Shown here one piece after another: positions 36,630 to 44,756 of a stretch of 64,000 nucleotides of DNA. The number at the start of each line of letters is the position of its first letter. The stretch's first letter is position 1. Location of the stretch: positions 1,426,001-1,490,000 of the forward strand of contig NZ_AP019735.1 in the NCBI RefSeq assembly GCF_006542665.1, in the 5' to 3' direction. The position numbers were made by a program, and so were the translations under genes. This DNA is from Alistipes communis (GTDB lineage Bacteria; Bacteroidota; Bacteroidia; Bacteroidales; Rikenellaceae). The notes under the pieces are model-generated. The model ran no database searches and was not told the origin of the DNA. It saw nothing but the letters and a program-made list of their open reading frames with translations.

Positions 36630-36686
36630 CCTATTAGGGCATTTTCTTTCCGCATTGCTCCGCAACGCTGAAAATGCCCCAATAGG
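36630..36686 (+). other. Candidate transfer origin (oriT)
   Basis: CCTATTAGGGCATTTTC (36630-36646) and GAAAATGCCCCAATAGG (36670-36686) are inverted repeats with one mismatch, separated by 23 bp, about 170 bp upstream of the MobV relaxase. Inverted repeats at this position are characteristic of mobilisation origins. The rest of 36505-36857 is GC-rich and includes a nine-C run at 36712-36720 in non-coding sequence. The nick site cannot be told from sequence alone. Confidence 0.5.
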
Positions 36687-36857
36687 CCAAAGGGGCCGCG
36701 GCCCCTCTGGACCCCCCCCCTTGCGGCGGCAACTCCGCGCTCCGGACAGCGGATGCTCGTTCCCCAGCCCGATGGTCGGGACAACTCCGAATCCTCGTCC
36801 GCTTCGCTCCGATGCCGCCGAGAACAGATTATCCAAACCACCTAAAACTATACCGCT

Positions 36858-38297
36858 ATGGGCTATGTCGTATTGCATATCGAAAAGGCGGCCGGAACGG
36901 ACGCCGCCATGTCGGGACACGTCGAGCGGAGAATAACACCCGCCAACGTCATAACGACACTTACCTACCTCAATGAAGAATTGATAGAGTTCCCCAAAGG
37001 AGTTGCCAACCGCACGGAAGCGATCCAACACCGGCTGGACAATGCCGGGCTGGAGCGCAAGATCGGAAAGAACCAAGTGCGGGCGTTGCGCGTCGTAATG
37101 TCCGGAAGCCCCGAAGATATGAAGCGTATCCGGCAGGCCGGGCAGTTGGATGCTTGGGCCAAGGATTCCTGCGGCTGGCTGCAAAAGACCTTCGGAAAGG
37201 AAAACGTCGTGTCGGCAGTCCTGCATCTGGACGAGAAAACACCCCATATCCACGCGACTGTTGTACCCATTGTCCGGGGCGAACGACGGAAAGCCAAGCT
37301 GGAGCGGGAGAAGAACGCCCGAAGCGGAAAGAGGACCTACCGTACCAAGAAAGACCATCCCCGTCTATGTGCCGACGATGTGATGACACGGGACAAGCTT
37401 AAAGCCTACCAGACCACCTACGCCGAAGCAATGGCAAAATACGGACTGAAACGCGGTATCGAAGGTTCGGAGGCAAAACATATATCCACCCAGCAGTATT
37501 ACCGCGAGGTGTTCGTCCGTAAAAATGAAATGGCCGAACAGATCGAGAATCTGAAAGAACAGCAAAAGACGCTCACAGTAGATATTGCTGCACTCCAAGC
37601 ACAGCAACGAGCCGCGCAGACAGACTGCAACGCCATCGACGAACAGCGGAGGAAGAAGAAAGAAGAGTTGGCAAAGGCCGAAACGGAGTTGGCGCAAACG
37701 CGGCGGGAGATTAAGACCGACAAACTGAAAGGCGTGGCGGTAGATGCCACGACGAAAGCCGTCGAAAGGATCGGGGCGTTGTTCCACGACCCTAAGCCCG
37801 CAAGATATGAAAAGCAGATCGCAGATTTGCAAGGGGTAATTGCTGACAAGGACAAGTGCATCGGGCAACTGCAACAAGAGATTAAGACCATGCAGGCCGG
37901 ACACGATAAAGAGAAAAACGAAATCAAACAACGGATGTACGAGGCGGTAAAAGCCTTGATGCGTGTCGATGACCTATTCCCGCATGTGAAAGGGCTGTGG
38001 AAATGGGAAAACTATTGTAAGAACCTCGGACTGAACAAGGAGGGAACAAGAGCATTATTTACGATGCAGCCTTACCGATACACGGGGGAACTGCATTCAA
38101 TAAGGTATAATCATACATTCAAAGCCAACGATGTCGTCCTGCAACTCAAACCCGACGAGGACGGCCCCAGCGGGTTTCGATTCACCATAAACGGAGAAGA
38201 CTGCGATGTGTGGTTCAAACAACAACGAAAGGAGTTCTACGAGAAAATAGGAATCGACATCGAGAGGACAGAACGAAGACGGGGAATGAAGATGTAG
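36858..38297 (+). CDS. MobV-family relaxase
   Basis: Relaxases nick at oriT and lead the strand into the recipient. The 479-residue protein is of the Pre/Mob type: the N-terminal domain has the metal site HLDEKTPHIH (H123, E126, H130, H132), and residues 210-370 form a long coiled coil rich in Lys/Glu/Gln, followed by a compact C-terminal domain. With no mating-pair genes in the element, it would use a co-resident conjugation system. The frame is intact. Confidence 0.93.
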   Translation: MGYVVLHIEKAAGTDAAMSGHVERRITPANVITTLTYLNEELIEFPKGVANRTEAIQHRLDNAGLERKIGKNQVRALRVVMSGSPEDMKRIRQAGQLDAWAKDSCGWLQKTFGKENVVSAVLHLDEKTPHIHATVVPIVRGERRKAKLEREKNARSGKRTYRTKKDHPRLCADDVMTRDKLKAYQTTYAEAMAKYGLKRGIEGSEAKHISTQQYYREVFVRKNEMAEQIENLKEQQKTLTVDIAALQAQQRAAQTDCNAIDEQRRKKKEELAKAETELAQTRREIKTDKLKGVAVDATTKAVERIGALFHDPKPARYEKQIADLQGVIADKDKCIGQLQQEIKTMQAGHDKEKNEIKQRMYEAVKALMRVDDLFPHVKGLWKWENYCKNLGLNKEGTRALFTMQPYRYTGELHSIRYNHTFKANDVVLQLKPDEDGPSGFRFTINGEDCDVWFKQQRKEFYEKIGIDIERTERRRGMKM

Positions 38298-38299
38298 CC

Positions 38300-38345
38300 A
38301 CAAAGCGGGACGAAGCCAAAATGCTGGCCGTCCCGCTTTGTTTTT
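38300..38345 (+). terminator. Terminator of the relaxase gene
   Basis: ACAAAGCGGGACG (38300-38312) pairs perfectly with CGTCCCGCTTTGT (38329-38341), and TTTT follows. It starts 3 bp after the stop codon. Confidence 0.85.
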
Positions 38346-38449
38346 AGATCAAATAGATGGCCCCAAATTGAAATAACACGATTCAATGTCAATATTGATT
38401 TTCAGAAACTTTTTTCCGAAATTTGCCCTGCAATACCCCATTTGGAGCC

Positions 38450-38480
38450 TTGTGTTTTTAAGAAACATTTTCTAATTTTG
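38450..38480 (+). promoter_or_regulatory. Promoter of structured leader 2
   Basis: TTG at 38450-38452 and TAATTTTG at 38473-38480 are 20 bp apart. The surrounding sequence resembles that before leader 1 (CAATACCCCA at 38431). 38346-38430 shows nothing else. Confidence 0.7.
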
Positions 38481-38704
38481 CAATGCCATTCAAAGGATGG
38501 CGACGTATTAATTTAGTGAAAGTGTTTCGCTAATCCTTATCGAGAAATCTGGAAGTTTCACCGAATACAAGGATAACGCAACGCTCATCACCGTGTATAA
38601 GCATATATCGTCGATATATTGCTCTTCGGTGTGGGGTATTGTTTATTTGTATTCGGGTTTTCCAGAACCTCTCGATAAATAAACGAACGACTCCACACTT
38701 TCTT
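38481..38704 (+). ncRNA. Structured leader RNA, copy 2
   Basis: It has the same fold as 32413-32640: a 5' hairpin GCCATTC/GGATGGC (38485-38501), the TTAGTGAAA/TTTCGCTAA hairpin (38513-38533), an outer helix TATCGAGA/TCTCGATA (38538, 38670) with CTGGAA/TTCCAG (38549, 38660), a helix CGAATACAA/TTGTATTCG (38562, 38647), and an inner arm CACCG/CGGTG (38589, 38627) with ATATATC/GATATAT. GTGTGGGGT (38629) and ACTCCACAC (38690) can also pair. Loops GGATAACGCAACGCTCATCA are the same in both copies. The BACON lipoprotein gene starts 54 nt downstream. Confidence 0.75.
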
Positions 38705-38758
38705 TATCCATATGCAAACACATCATAGGGGTCGAGATGTAAAACAACCATTTTAGCG

Positions 38759-39916
38759 ATGAAGAAATTTCATGCTATCTTATCATTGATGGGCGCAATC
38801 GCCTTTATTGCCTGTTCGAACGATAATGGTGGCGAGGAAGGTAAGGACATTCAACTGGCCCCCGGCACGTCGAAAGACTACACGATTTTCGCCGACGAGA
38901 CCTCGGGCACGCCCTCCGAGGGCATCTCGTTCACGACGACGGGTCCGTGGCGCGCCACGGTCGCCGAGACCCGCGCCGACGTATCCGGAGGCTCGTCGTG
39001 GGTGACCGTCTCCCCGGACCACGGCGATGCGGCAGGCGACTACACGATTACGATCACGCTCGGAGTGAATACGACGGGTAAGGACCGCCGGGCTACGGTC
39101 ATGATCGAGTGCGGCGGAACGAAAATCACGATTACCGTCGAGCAGAAGGGTACGACCGAGGAGGGAGAGATTCCCGACGACAGCGACGAACCTGCCGTAC
39201 CTGCTCGACTGTTGATTTCGGAAATGAAGTCCTACTCGAAAAAGAACCCCGACCAATCGTACAGTAATATAAAACTGACTTACGACGATCAAAACCGAAT
39301 AACGAAATGGGAAGAAGAAAGCAGCGACGAAGGATACCGCGATACCCGGACAATCACGTTCGAGTACGGTGGGGACGTTGTACATATTTCTTCCGCCGCT
39401 TCTTCCGACGATCCGGATGACCCTAATACTTACACGGCTTATCTGAACAAAAACGGCTTCGTCACCCGTACCGAAGGTCCCGGACTCGATGCGACAACCT
39501 ACGAGTATGACTCTGAAAACCGCCTGGTCCGCATGGTGCAGGCCACAGAATGGCAGGAATACGTCTGGAAGGACGGCAATCTGACGGAAATCAAATACGG
39601 CAACGACGACGGGGAGACCGACGTTACCCGCTATACCTATTACGGAGAACTCGAGAACAGGGAAAATTTCGATATTTTCTACGACCGCATATCCTGGGAT
39701 GAAGAGCTGGCAATCGCGGGATTGACCGGCATACCGTGTCGCAACCTGCTTCACGAAGAGCGCGGCGAGAGCCAATGGGCGTACAAGGATGATTTCGACA
39801 TGACATACGAAGTGGATGGGAACGGATACATTACCAAAGCCGTACAGACCCAACCGCAAGAAGGAGAAGGAGATAATCCTTGGATTGGAGAAATCAAACA
39901 TATTCAGGGAAAATAA
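38759..39916 (+). CDS. BACON-domain surface lipoprotein
   Basis: The 385-residue product has a lipoprotein signal with Cys19 (AFIACSND), a BACON domain (about 45-130, ending TVEQKG), and a C-terminal region with YDxxNRI and YEYDSENRLVRM repeats, similar to DUF4595/RHS-like strands seen in Bacteroidota surface proteins. It is near host base composition, unlike the BspA-like genes of the element. It follows leader 2 and ends 23 bp before the next lipoprotein gene. Function unknown; carbohydrate or mucin contact is a common guess for BACON proteins. Confidence 0.82.
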   Translation: MKKFHAILSLMGAIAFIACSNDNGGEEGKDIQLAPGTSKDYTIFADETSGTPSEGISFTTTGPWRATVAETRADVSGGSSWVTVSPDHGDAAGDYTITITLGVNTTGKDRRATVMIECGGTKITITVEQKGTTEEGEIPDDSDEPAVPARLLISEMKSYSKKNPDQSYSNIKLTYDDQNRITKWEEESSDEGYRDTRTITFEYGGDVVHISSAASSDDPDDPNTYTAYLNKNGFVTRTEGPGLDATTYEYDSENRLVRMVQATEWQEYVWKDGNLTEIKYGNDDGETDVTRYTYYGELENRENFDIFYDRISWDEELAIAGLTGIPCRNLLHEERGESQWAYKDDFDMTYEVDGNGYITKAVQTQPQEGEGDNPWIGEIKHIQGK

Positions 39917-39939
39917 GCACCGAAAATCGCAGAATTATC

Positions 39940-41682
39940 ATGAAACGATTCCTTAGTATTTTATTAGCAGCAGTTGCTTTGGTCGGTTGCGACAAAGAGG
40001 ACGGCGACGGAGGTATATTCACCCCGCCGACACAGGAACAACTCACACAAAACGCCTATGCCGACAACGAAAGCACGGGCGGCGGCTTTTCGTTCACGAC
40101 CGATGCCCCTTGGACGGCGACCGTAAATGAAGTGCAGGCGCAGGCTCCGGCATCCGTACAGGCAAAATCCGTTACGCGGGCTGCCGGCAACAACGGCAAT
40201 AACGTAGTCTGGCTGAAACTCTATAACGGAGACAGCGAGGCATACAGCGGCGGGGCCGGGACGATTACGCTCCGCATCGAGATCGACCAGAACTATACGG
40301 GCGAGCGGTGCGAAGCCACGATCACCATTCGTTCGGGCAATAACACCTTTACCGTGACGGTCATCCAGGAGGGAACCAAGCAAGACGGCAGCCAGAACGA
40401 GCCGCCGGTCAAAGTGACGAAGATCACCCTCGACAAAACCGAGCTTTCGTTGGACACAGGAGCCAAAACGACGCTGACCGCCACTGTAGAGCCTGCCGAC
40501 GCCACGATCAAATCGGTGGTATGGTCGAGCAGCAACCCTGCCGTTGCGGATGTAAATCCCGTAACCGGTGAAATCACCGCGATAGCCGACGGAACGGCGA
40601 CCGTTACGGCTACCTCTTCCTCCAATAAAGAAGTGTCAGCCTCTTGCGCGGTAACGGTGGGCGGCGATAAACCTGTCGTGCCCGATCCCTCGAACTATGC
40701 TTTTGTCAGCAGGATAGAGCGCACGGTAACTTATTGGAGCCAGCTCCCCGCTTCGGAGCGCGACGAAGAGGAAGCGACCTATACGTTCGAATACGACGAC
40801 CACGATCGCGTTTCGTCGTACACGATCGACATCCGTCCCTCTAACGATCCGGAAAGCTCGAGCCAGCTCGTCAGCAGCATCGACTACTCGGCACCGGATC
40901 GTCTCCGCATCGAGGACCGGTGGTCGGACGTCGGAACGCAGACCTACGATGTCCTGCTGAACGACAAAGGATACATTCGACAGGGCAAATCGCATCCCTA
41001 TTCCTATGACGACAAGATTGATGAGTTTTTCACCTATGAGATAGAATATAACGACGAAGATCGCATCTCGCGCGTCGCCTATTCCAATACGTGGAACACG
41101 TATACCTATAAAGCGGGTGTGTTGTCGGGCGGTTCCTATTCCGACGGAGCTCAGTCGGACGAAATATCCGGGTTCGAGCAATATTTCAACCAGACGCCGA
41201 ACGACAAGCTGAATCTGGACATCAATATGCTCTTTTTGCCGGGTATGCTATTGGAAGAACCCTCAGAGGGAGAGGTGCCGGGCCGGCTCGGGCGCTTGGC
41301 TCTGCTGCGCCTGGCGGGTCGCGGTATGGACCGTTACACGACAATATTTAGCGGATTGAGTGACAATGAAAATGGCGCTATCGATGTCCCCGGCTATCCG
41401 GAACCCAATGTGACGATTCATAAGAGTTACGAATACTACACTTATGCCGAGGACACGGAGGAGCGTTTGGATTACGTCTTTAACGACGACGGCACGGTCG
41501 CTTCGGTCACAGCACGCGCAACCGTGGTCAAAATCAAGCATGAATACGACATCGTAGTGGGTAATGAACTCTTCGATCCCGGAGTGCCTGAAGCAGGATA
41601 CAGATACGAAATCAAGAACATAAAGGATACCGAGCTGGATCGCGGCACCAATTCGGTTGTCTATACCTTTATCTATCGTTAA
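39940..41682 (+). CDS. BACON + Big_2 surface lipoprotein
   Basis: The 580-residue product has a lipoprotein signal with Cys17 (VALVGCDKE), a BACON domain, one bacterial Ig-like (Big_2) domain (about 165-245, with VTKITLDKTELSL and the SNPAVADV motif), and a C-terminal DUF4595-like region similar to that of the gene before it. Start is the ATG at 39940-39942; the open frame upstream only overlaps the preceding gene. Both proteins are likely co-expressed from the leader-2 promoter. Confidence 0.82.
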   Translation: MKRFLSILLAAVALVGCDKEDGDGGIFTPPTQEQLTQNAYADNESTGGGFSFTTDAPWTATVNEVQAQAPASVQAKSVTRAAGNNGNNVVWLKLYNGDSEAYSGGAGTITLRIEIDQNYTGERCEATITIRSGNNTFTVTVIQEGTKQDGSQNEPPVKVTKITLDKTELSLDTGAKTTLTATVEPADATIKSVVWSSSNPAVADVNPVTGEITAIADGTATVTATSSSNKEVSASCAVTVGGDKPVVPDPSNYAFVSRIERTVTYWSQLPASERDEEEATYTFEYDDHDRVSSYTIDIRPSNDPESSSQLVSSIDYSAPDRLRIEDRWSDVGTQTYDVLLNDKGYIRQGKSHPYSYDDKIDEFFTYEIEYNDEDRISRVAYSNTWNTYTYKAGVLSGGSYSDGAQSDEISGFEQYFNQTPNDKLNLDINMLFLPGMLLEEPSEGEVPGRLGRLALLRLAGRGMDRYTTIFSGLSDNENGAIDVPGYPEPNVTIHKSYEYYTYAEDTEERLDYVFNDDGTVASVTARATVVKIKHEYDIVVGNELFDPGVPEAGYRYEIKNIKDTELDRGTNSVVYTFIYR

Positions 41683-41748
41683 ATTGCAATAATTATGGTT
41701 TATGTTTATTGATTATTGCGCTTAACTGGATTTTCGATCTACTTTATT

Positions 41749-41771
41749 GGGCGGTGCAGTTTGTACCGCCC
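41749..41771 (+). terminator. Terminator after the lipoprotein pair
   Basis: GGGCGGT (41749-41755) pairs with ACCGCCC (41765-41771), followed by GTTCTTT. 41772-42065 is an AT-rich gap with no gene and a weak promoter-like CATCTTTG at about 41970. Confidence 0.65.
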
Positions 41772-42065
41772 GTTCTTTGGTTTCTTCACTGCCGCAATAC
41801 GAATTTTACCCGTCCTATCCGCTGAATAGCTCGCATTGACCTGTGTTTATTATATTGCGGGACTTGTTATTTTCCTTTTTCAGCCTATGTGATTAGGTCC
41901 TACGTTCTTATATAGTCTTTAAAGTTATCAGATGAACTGATATATTTTGAAAATTAAAAATATTTTACCATCTTTGCAAATAGTTATTTAGAGCAATTAG
42001 GCTCGGTGCAAATAACAGAAAAACGAACCGTCGCCAAATCATTACCTCTAAAAATTTTTATTTTT

Positions 42066-42096
42066 GTATATTACTTGTAATCAACAAGTAATATAC
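42066..42096. repeat. 13-bp perfect palindrome at the start of the BspA-like fragment
   Basis: GTATATTACTTGT (42066-42078) and ACAAGTAATATAC (42084-42096) flank a 5-nt loop. The leucine-rich frame opens inside its right arm, without a start codon, so the palindrome marks the edge of the fragment. Confidence 0.6.
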
Positions 42097-43147
42097 ACCA
42101 AACGGCTATTTAAAAGAGGTAAAATTTGAATCTCATTCTGAATTAACAGAAATTATTGGACCAGATTATCATATAAATTATGGTCAAGATAATGATGGAG
42201 CATTTACTGGTTGTTCATCTTTAACGGCAATATCGATCCCTGCAAGTGTAAAAATAATTGGCCCATATGCTTTTCACGATTGTGTCGCTCTAAATACTGT
42301 TATATTTGAGCATGAATCCCAATTGAATCTCATTGATGACTATGCTTTTCTAGATTGCTCATCTTTAATATCAATAGAAATTCCTGCTAATGTAGAAAAA
42401 ATTGGATATTCAGCATTTAAAGATTGTCATTCGTTGGCTTGTGTTCAGTTTGAAAAAGGGTCAAAATTAAAAAAGCTTGACGGAAGCTATGGAACTGGCG
42501 AGCTGGGAGTTTTTTGCGATGGAGTTTTTGAGAATTGTACCTCGTTATCATCTATCGAAATTCCTGCAAGCGTGGAAAAAATTGGTTGTGCAACTTTTAA
42601 AAATTGCACAACACTGGCATCCGTTGTTTTTGAGCCTCAATCAAAACTTAAAATTATAGGAGGAAGTTATCATGTAATTCCATATACCTCATCTCATTAT
42701 TTTGGTGTATTTGCTGATTGTGCGGCATTATCCCAAATTAGAATTCCTGCAAGTGTAGAAAGAATTGAATGTTGTGCTTTTCAAAATTGCACAGCATTAA
42801 CATCTGTAACTTTTGAGGATAATTCAAATCTAATAAAAATTGCAAGTGATTATGTGTATTTAGCGAAAGAGAACCTTTTTTATGGAGCCTTTTCAGGTTG
42901 CTCTCAGCTGCTTACGATTGATGCCTCGGCTTGTACCAAACTTGCATCAATAGGAAAATATGCATTCTATAATGCCTCTCAATTGTATCTTTTTAAGATT
43001 GGTGCGGCAACTCCTCCAAAGTGTTATAATGATTTTTCGGAAATTAATTCTTTTTCTGTGTTGAAAGTTCCATCAAATAGTATAGATGCTTATAAAGCGG
43101 CTGACAATTGGAAATATTTTGCAAGCATTACGGGATTAGATGAATAA
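42091..43147 (+). pseudogene. 5'-truncated BspA-like leucine-rich repeat gene
   Basis: The frame is open from a stop at about 42090 to 43147 and codes for about 350 residues of BspA/LRR_5 repeats: Cys-containing units such as FKDCHSLACVQFE and IPASVKIIGPYAF, ending LKVPSNSIDAYKAADNW. It has no ATG in the first 77 codons, no signal peptide and no promoter-like box close by, so it is the 3' part of a surface-protein gene. TTTGAGGATAATTCAAATCTAA occurs both here (42814) and in the DUF4988/BspA gene (34680), so the two could exchange sequence by recombination. Very AT-rich. Confidence 0.7.
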
Positions 43148-43179
43148 AAATATTAACCACTCTCCTGCTGTGTCTCGGC

Positions 43180-43425
43180 ATGGCGGGAGAGGCTAAGTAT
43201 AAAATATGTAATATGCATTGGCCAGAAAGACTATATGTAAATCAAAATTTAATAACTCTAATTGTCTGTTATGTAGGAGTAGCATACTCAGAATTGAACG
43301 ATTTATGTCATCTGTCTTGTGCTTGTTGGTTTCTCTTTATGTTTGCTGCGTTTTCTGTAATAGTTACATTGTCATTTTACACTTACAATTATTGTCGAAA
43401 TAAATGTGAGGAAAAACATAAATGA
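43180..43425 (+). CDS. Possible small membrane protein
   Basis: An 81-residue frame with two hydrophobic stretches (about 22-40 and 48-70) and several cysteines. It starts inside a hairpin that follows the BspA-like fragment (CTCTCC...GGGAGAG, 43158-43190), which argues against the first ATG. I do not recognise it; it may not be a gene. Confidence 0.25.
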   Translation: MAGEAKYKICNMHWPERLYVNQNLITLIVCYVGVAYSELNDLCHLSCACWFLFMFAAFSVIVTLSFYTYNYCRNKCEEKHK

Positions 43426-43441
43426 TGCAACTATAATCAAA

Positions 43442-43493
43442 GGGCAGACTTGGACAGAACGATTTATTTCATGCCGTATACCCAAGTCTGTCC
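43442..43493 (+). repeat. Hairpin repeat copy 4 (GGACAGAC family)
   Basis: GGGCAGACTTGG pairs with CCAAGTCTGTCC (one G-U pair) around an unpaired middle. Six T bases follow directly, so this copy could be a functional terminator. Confidence 0.8.
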
Positions 43494-43583
43494 TTTTTTG
43501 TATGTTTTATTGCATATCTCATGAATTTTTCGTATATTTACATCATAATCAAACATATAATAACAATTTAAATTTTAGCTGAA

Positions 43584-44048
43584 ATGAAAAGAAAAACACC
43601 AAGCATCGATTGAAAAACAGGCACGGAGACGATCGACGATGTGCAAATATCGTATATCTCCAAAGGCGTATCTTATGATAATGACCACGGCATCTGTCTG
43701 TTTGTAGGGCGTAGAACAGACGATCCTACACCACGAGAGTTCACCTATATTTTTGAACTCGACATCGACCCTGCGAAAGATATGACCGTCTGTTTCCAGA
43801 AACGGGGTCGTTATATGGCAGGATTCTCCTATCTGCTGAATCCAAAGGCCGTAGAAGAGGGTCATCTCGCCATTGTATTGCCCAACATCGTAGATTTACC
43901 CAAGTCCAGCTGCAAGCTCAATCTTTTCGAAGCCCATATCGAGAGCGACACGGCCGTATTCGGCTATACATCGGTAGAGGGTAAACAGAAAGAGTTCCGT
44001 TTCCCGCTGACGGGTTTCAACGAGAAGTATTTGGAACAGTTCATATAA
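43584..44048 (+). pseudogene. Hypothetical gene with in-frame TGA at codon 10
   Basis: From the ATG at 43584 the frame reads MKRKTPSID, TGA (43611-43613), then KTGTETIDDVQISYIS and on to a 154-codon end at 44048. A GTG at 43641 could be a later start giving 135 residues. The protein has no motif I recognise; it looks soluble (contains LDIDPAKDMTVCFQKRG). TGA may have replaced TGG, since IDWKTGTE would read smoothly. Hairpins lie on both sides of the gene. Confidence 0.5.
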
Positions 44049-44058
44049 AAAGAAACAA

Positions 44059-44110
44059 GGACAGACTTTGACAAGAGGTCTTAATATAGACTGTTTGACA
44101 ATGTTTGTCC
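44059..44110 (+). repeat. Hairpin repeat copy 5 (GGACAGAC family)
   Basis: GGACAGAC pairs with GTTTGTCC (one G-U), and the stem continues with a few mismatches to GGTCT/AGACT around an AT loop. It starts 10 bp after the hypothetical gene's stop. Confidence 0.8.
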
Positions 44111-44210
44111 TTGCTGTTTTCCACAGAAACAAAAGCAACTCAACATTCTTAAAAGGGGAGAGCAGGGAAAGGGGAAAACTTTCCTGCGCGTTTTTCTCGA
44201 CAGACAATGA

Positions 44211-44262
44211 GGACAGACTTTGCAAAGGGGTCTTAAATATACCCCTTTTGCAAGGTTTGTCC
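44211..44262 (+). repeat. Hairpin repeat copy 6 (GGACAGAC family)
   Basis: A 20-bp stem, GGACAGACTTTGCAAAGGGG with its 3' partner ending GGTTTGTCC, with three G-U pairs and an AT loop. It is followed by TCTGTTTTTT. The region from here to the right end shows no gene. Confidence 0.85.
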
Positions 44263-44448
44263 TCTGTTTTTTAGAAATAAATGAAGGGGTCGGCCAGCCT
44301 CTTGCAATCAACTTAATTCATTTACCATTAAAAGATTATGCACTTATGGAAATGCACTCTACATTGGACTATGGGTAATCGAAAGGATAACATAGTGAAA
44401 TTTAGAAACTTATAACACATTTTATTCACTTGCAGGTGGTGGCAAAAT

Positions 44449-44466
44449 TTCCCATAGACTTCCCAT
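44449..44466 (+). promoter_or_regulatory. Arm-type integrase repeats (right)
   Basis: TTCCCAT at 44449-44455 and 44460-44466, spaced 11 bp, match the three at the left end. They lie 61 bp inside the right attachment site. Confidence 0.55.
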
Positions 44467-44526
44467 AACGAGTAGGATAAGACAATACAATGCCAATAAA
44501 GCTCTGATTTACTATTGTTTACGAAT

Positions 44527-44593
44527 ATAGCTCAGCGGTAGAGCACTTCACTCGTAATGAAGGGGTCCCGAGTTCAAATCTCGGTTTCGGCTC
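44527..44593 (+). repeat. Right attachment site (attR), partial tRNA-Thr copy
   Basis: This perfect 67-bp copy of the tRNA-Thr 3' part lacks the 5' acceptor strand: the bases before it (TTACGAAT) cannot pair with TTTCGGC. It is therefore an integration footprint rather than a second tRNA gene. Confidence 0.9.
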
Positions 44594-44633
44594 GAAACTG
44601 CGAAAGCGTCGCAGGCGCAGGAACGAAAGGGAA

Positions 44634-44666
44634 AACCGCTTCAAGGTAGCTTGAAAGCGGTTTTTT
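44634..44666 (+). terminator. Terminator after attR
   Basis: AACCGCTTCAAG pairs with CTTGAAAGCGGTT with one bulged base, then TTTTT. It probably was the terminator of tRNA-Thr before integration or belongs to an older insertion. Confidence 0.75.
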
Positions 44667-44756
44667 CGTTTCGGTCCGTTTGTCGCGCAGCGACTTGCGC
44701 AGGTTCGATAGCGCCCCTGCGGCAAGCAGAAGAGATAAAACGAGCGTAGCGAAGTT

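Larger units (their letters stand above)
29046..44593. mobile_element. Integrative mobilisable element in tRNA-Thr, about 15.5 kb
   Basis: The element lies between two perfect 67-bp tRNA repeats. Just inside the left end are three TTCCCAT repeats (29139, 29150, 29162) and inside the right end two more (44449, 44460), spaced 11-12 bp like arm-type integrase sites. Contents in order: integrase, three hairpins, Fic protein, a short ORF, a structured leader with a broken DUF4988/BspA-like lipoprotein, a second tyrosine recombinase, an oriT-like region with a MobV relaxase, a second structured leader with two BACON lipoproteins, a BspA-like fragment, a hypothetical gene and three more hairpins. 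No conjugation (tra) genes are present, so it would need a helper to move. Confidence 0.88.

Noticed and set aside
36712..36720. C9 run as a further phase-variable gene
   Set aside because: It is upstream of the relaxase in non-coding sequence; the relaxase frame is intact. The C9-A7 run at 47961-47976 is likewise non-coding.
30433..44262. Integron attC sites for the six hairpins
   Set aside because: They lack the GTTRRRY and RYYYAAC boxes, and no IntI-type integrase is present.
44521..44592. A second tRNA-Thr gene
   Set aside because: The 5' acceptor strand is missing (TTACGAAT instead of GCCGAAA), so the cloverleaf cannot close; it is an attachment-site copy.
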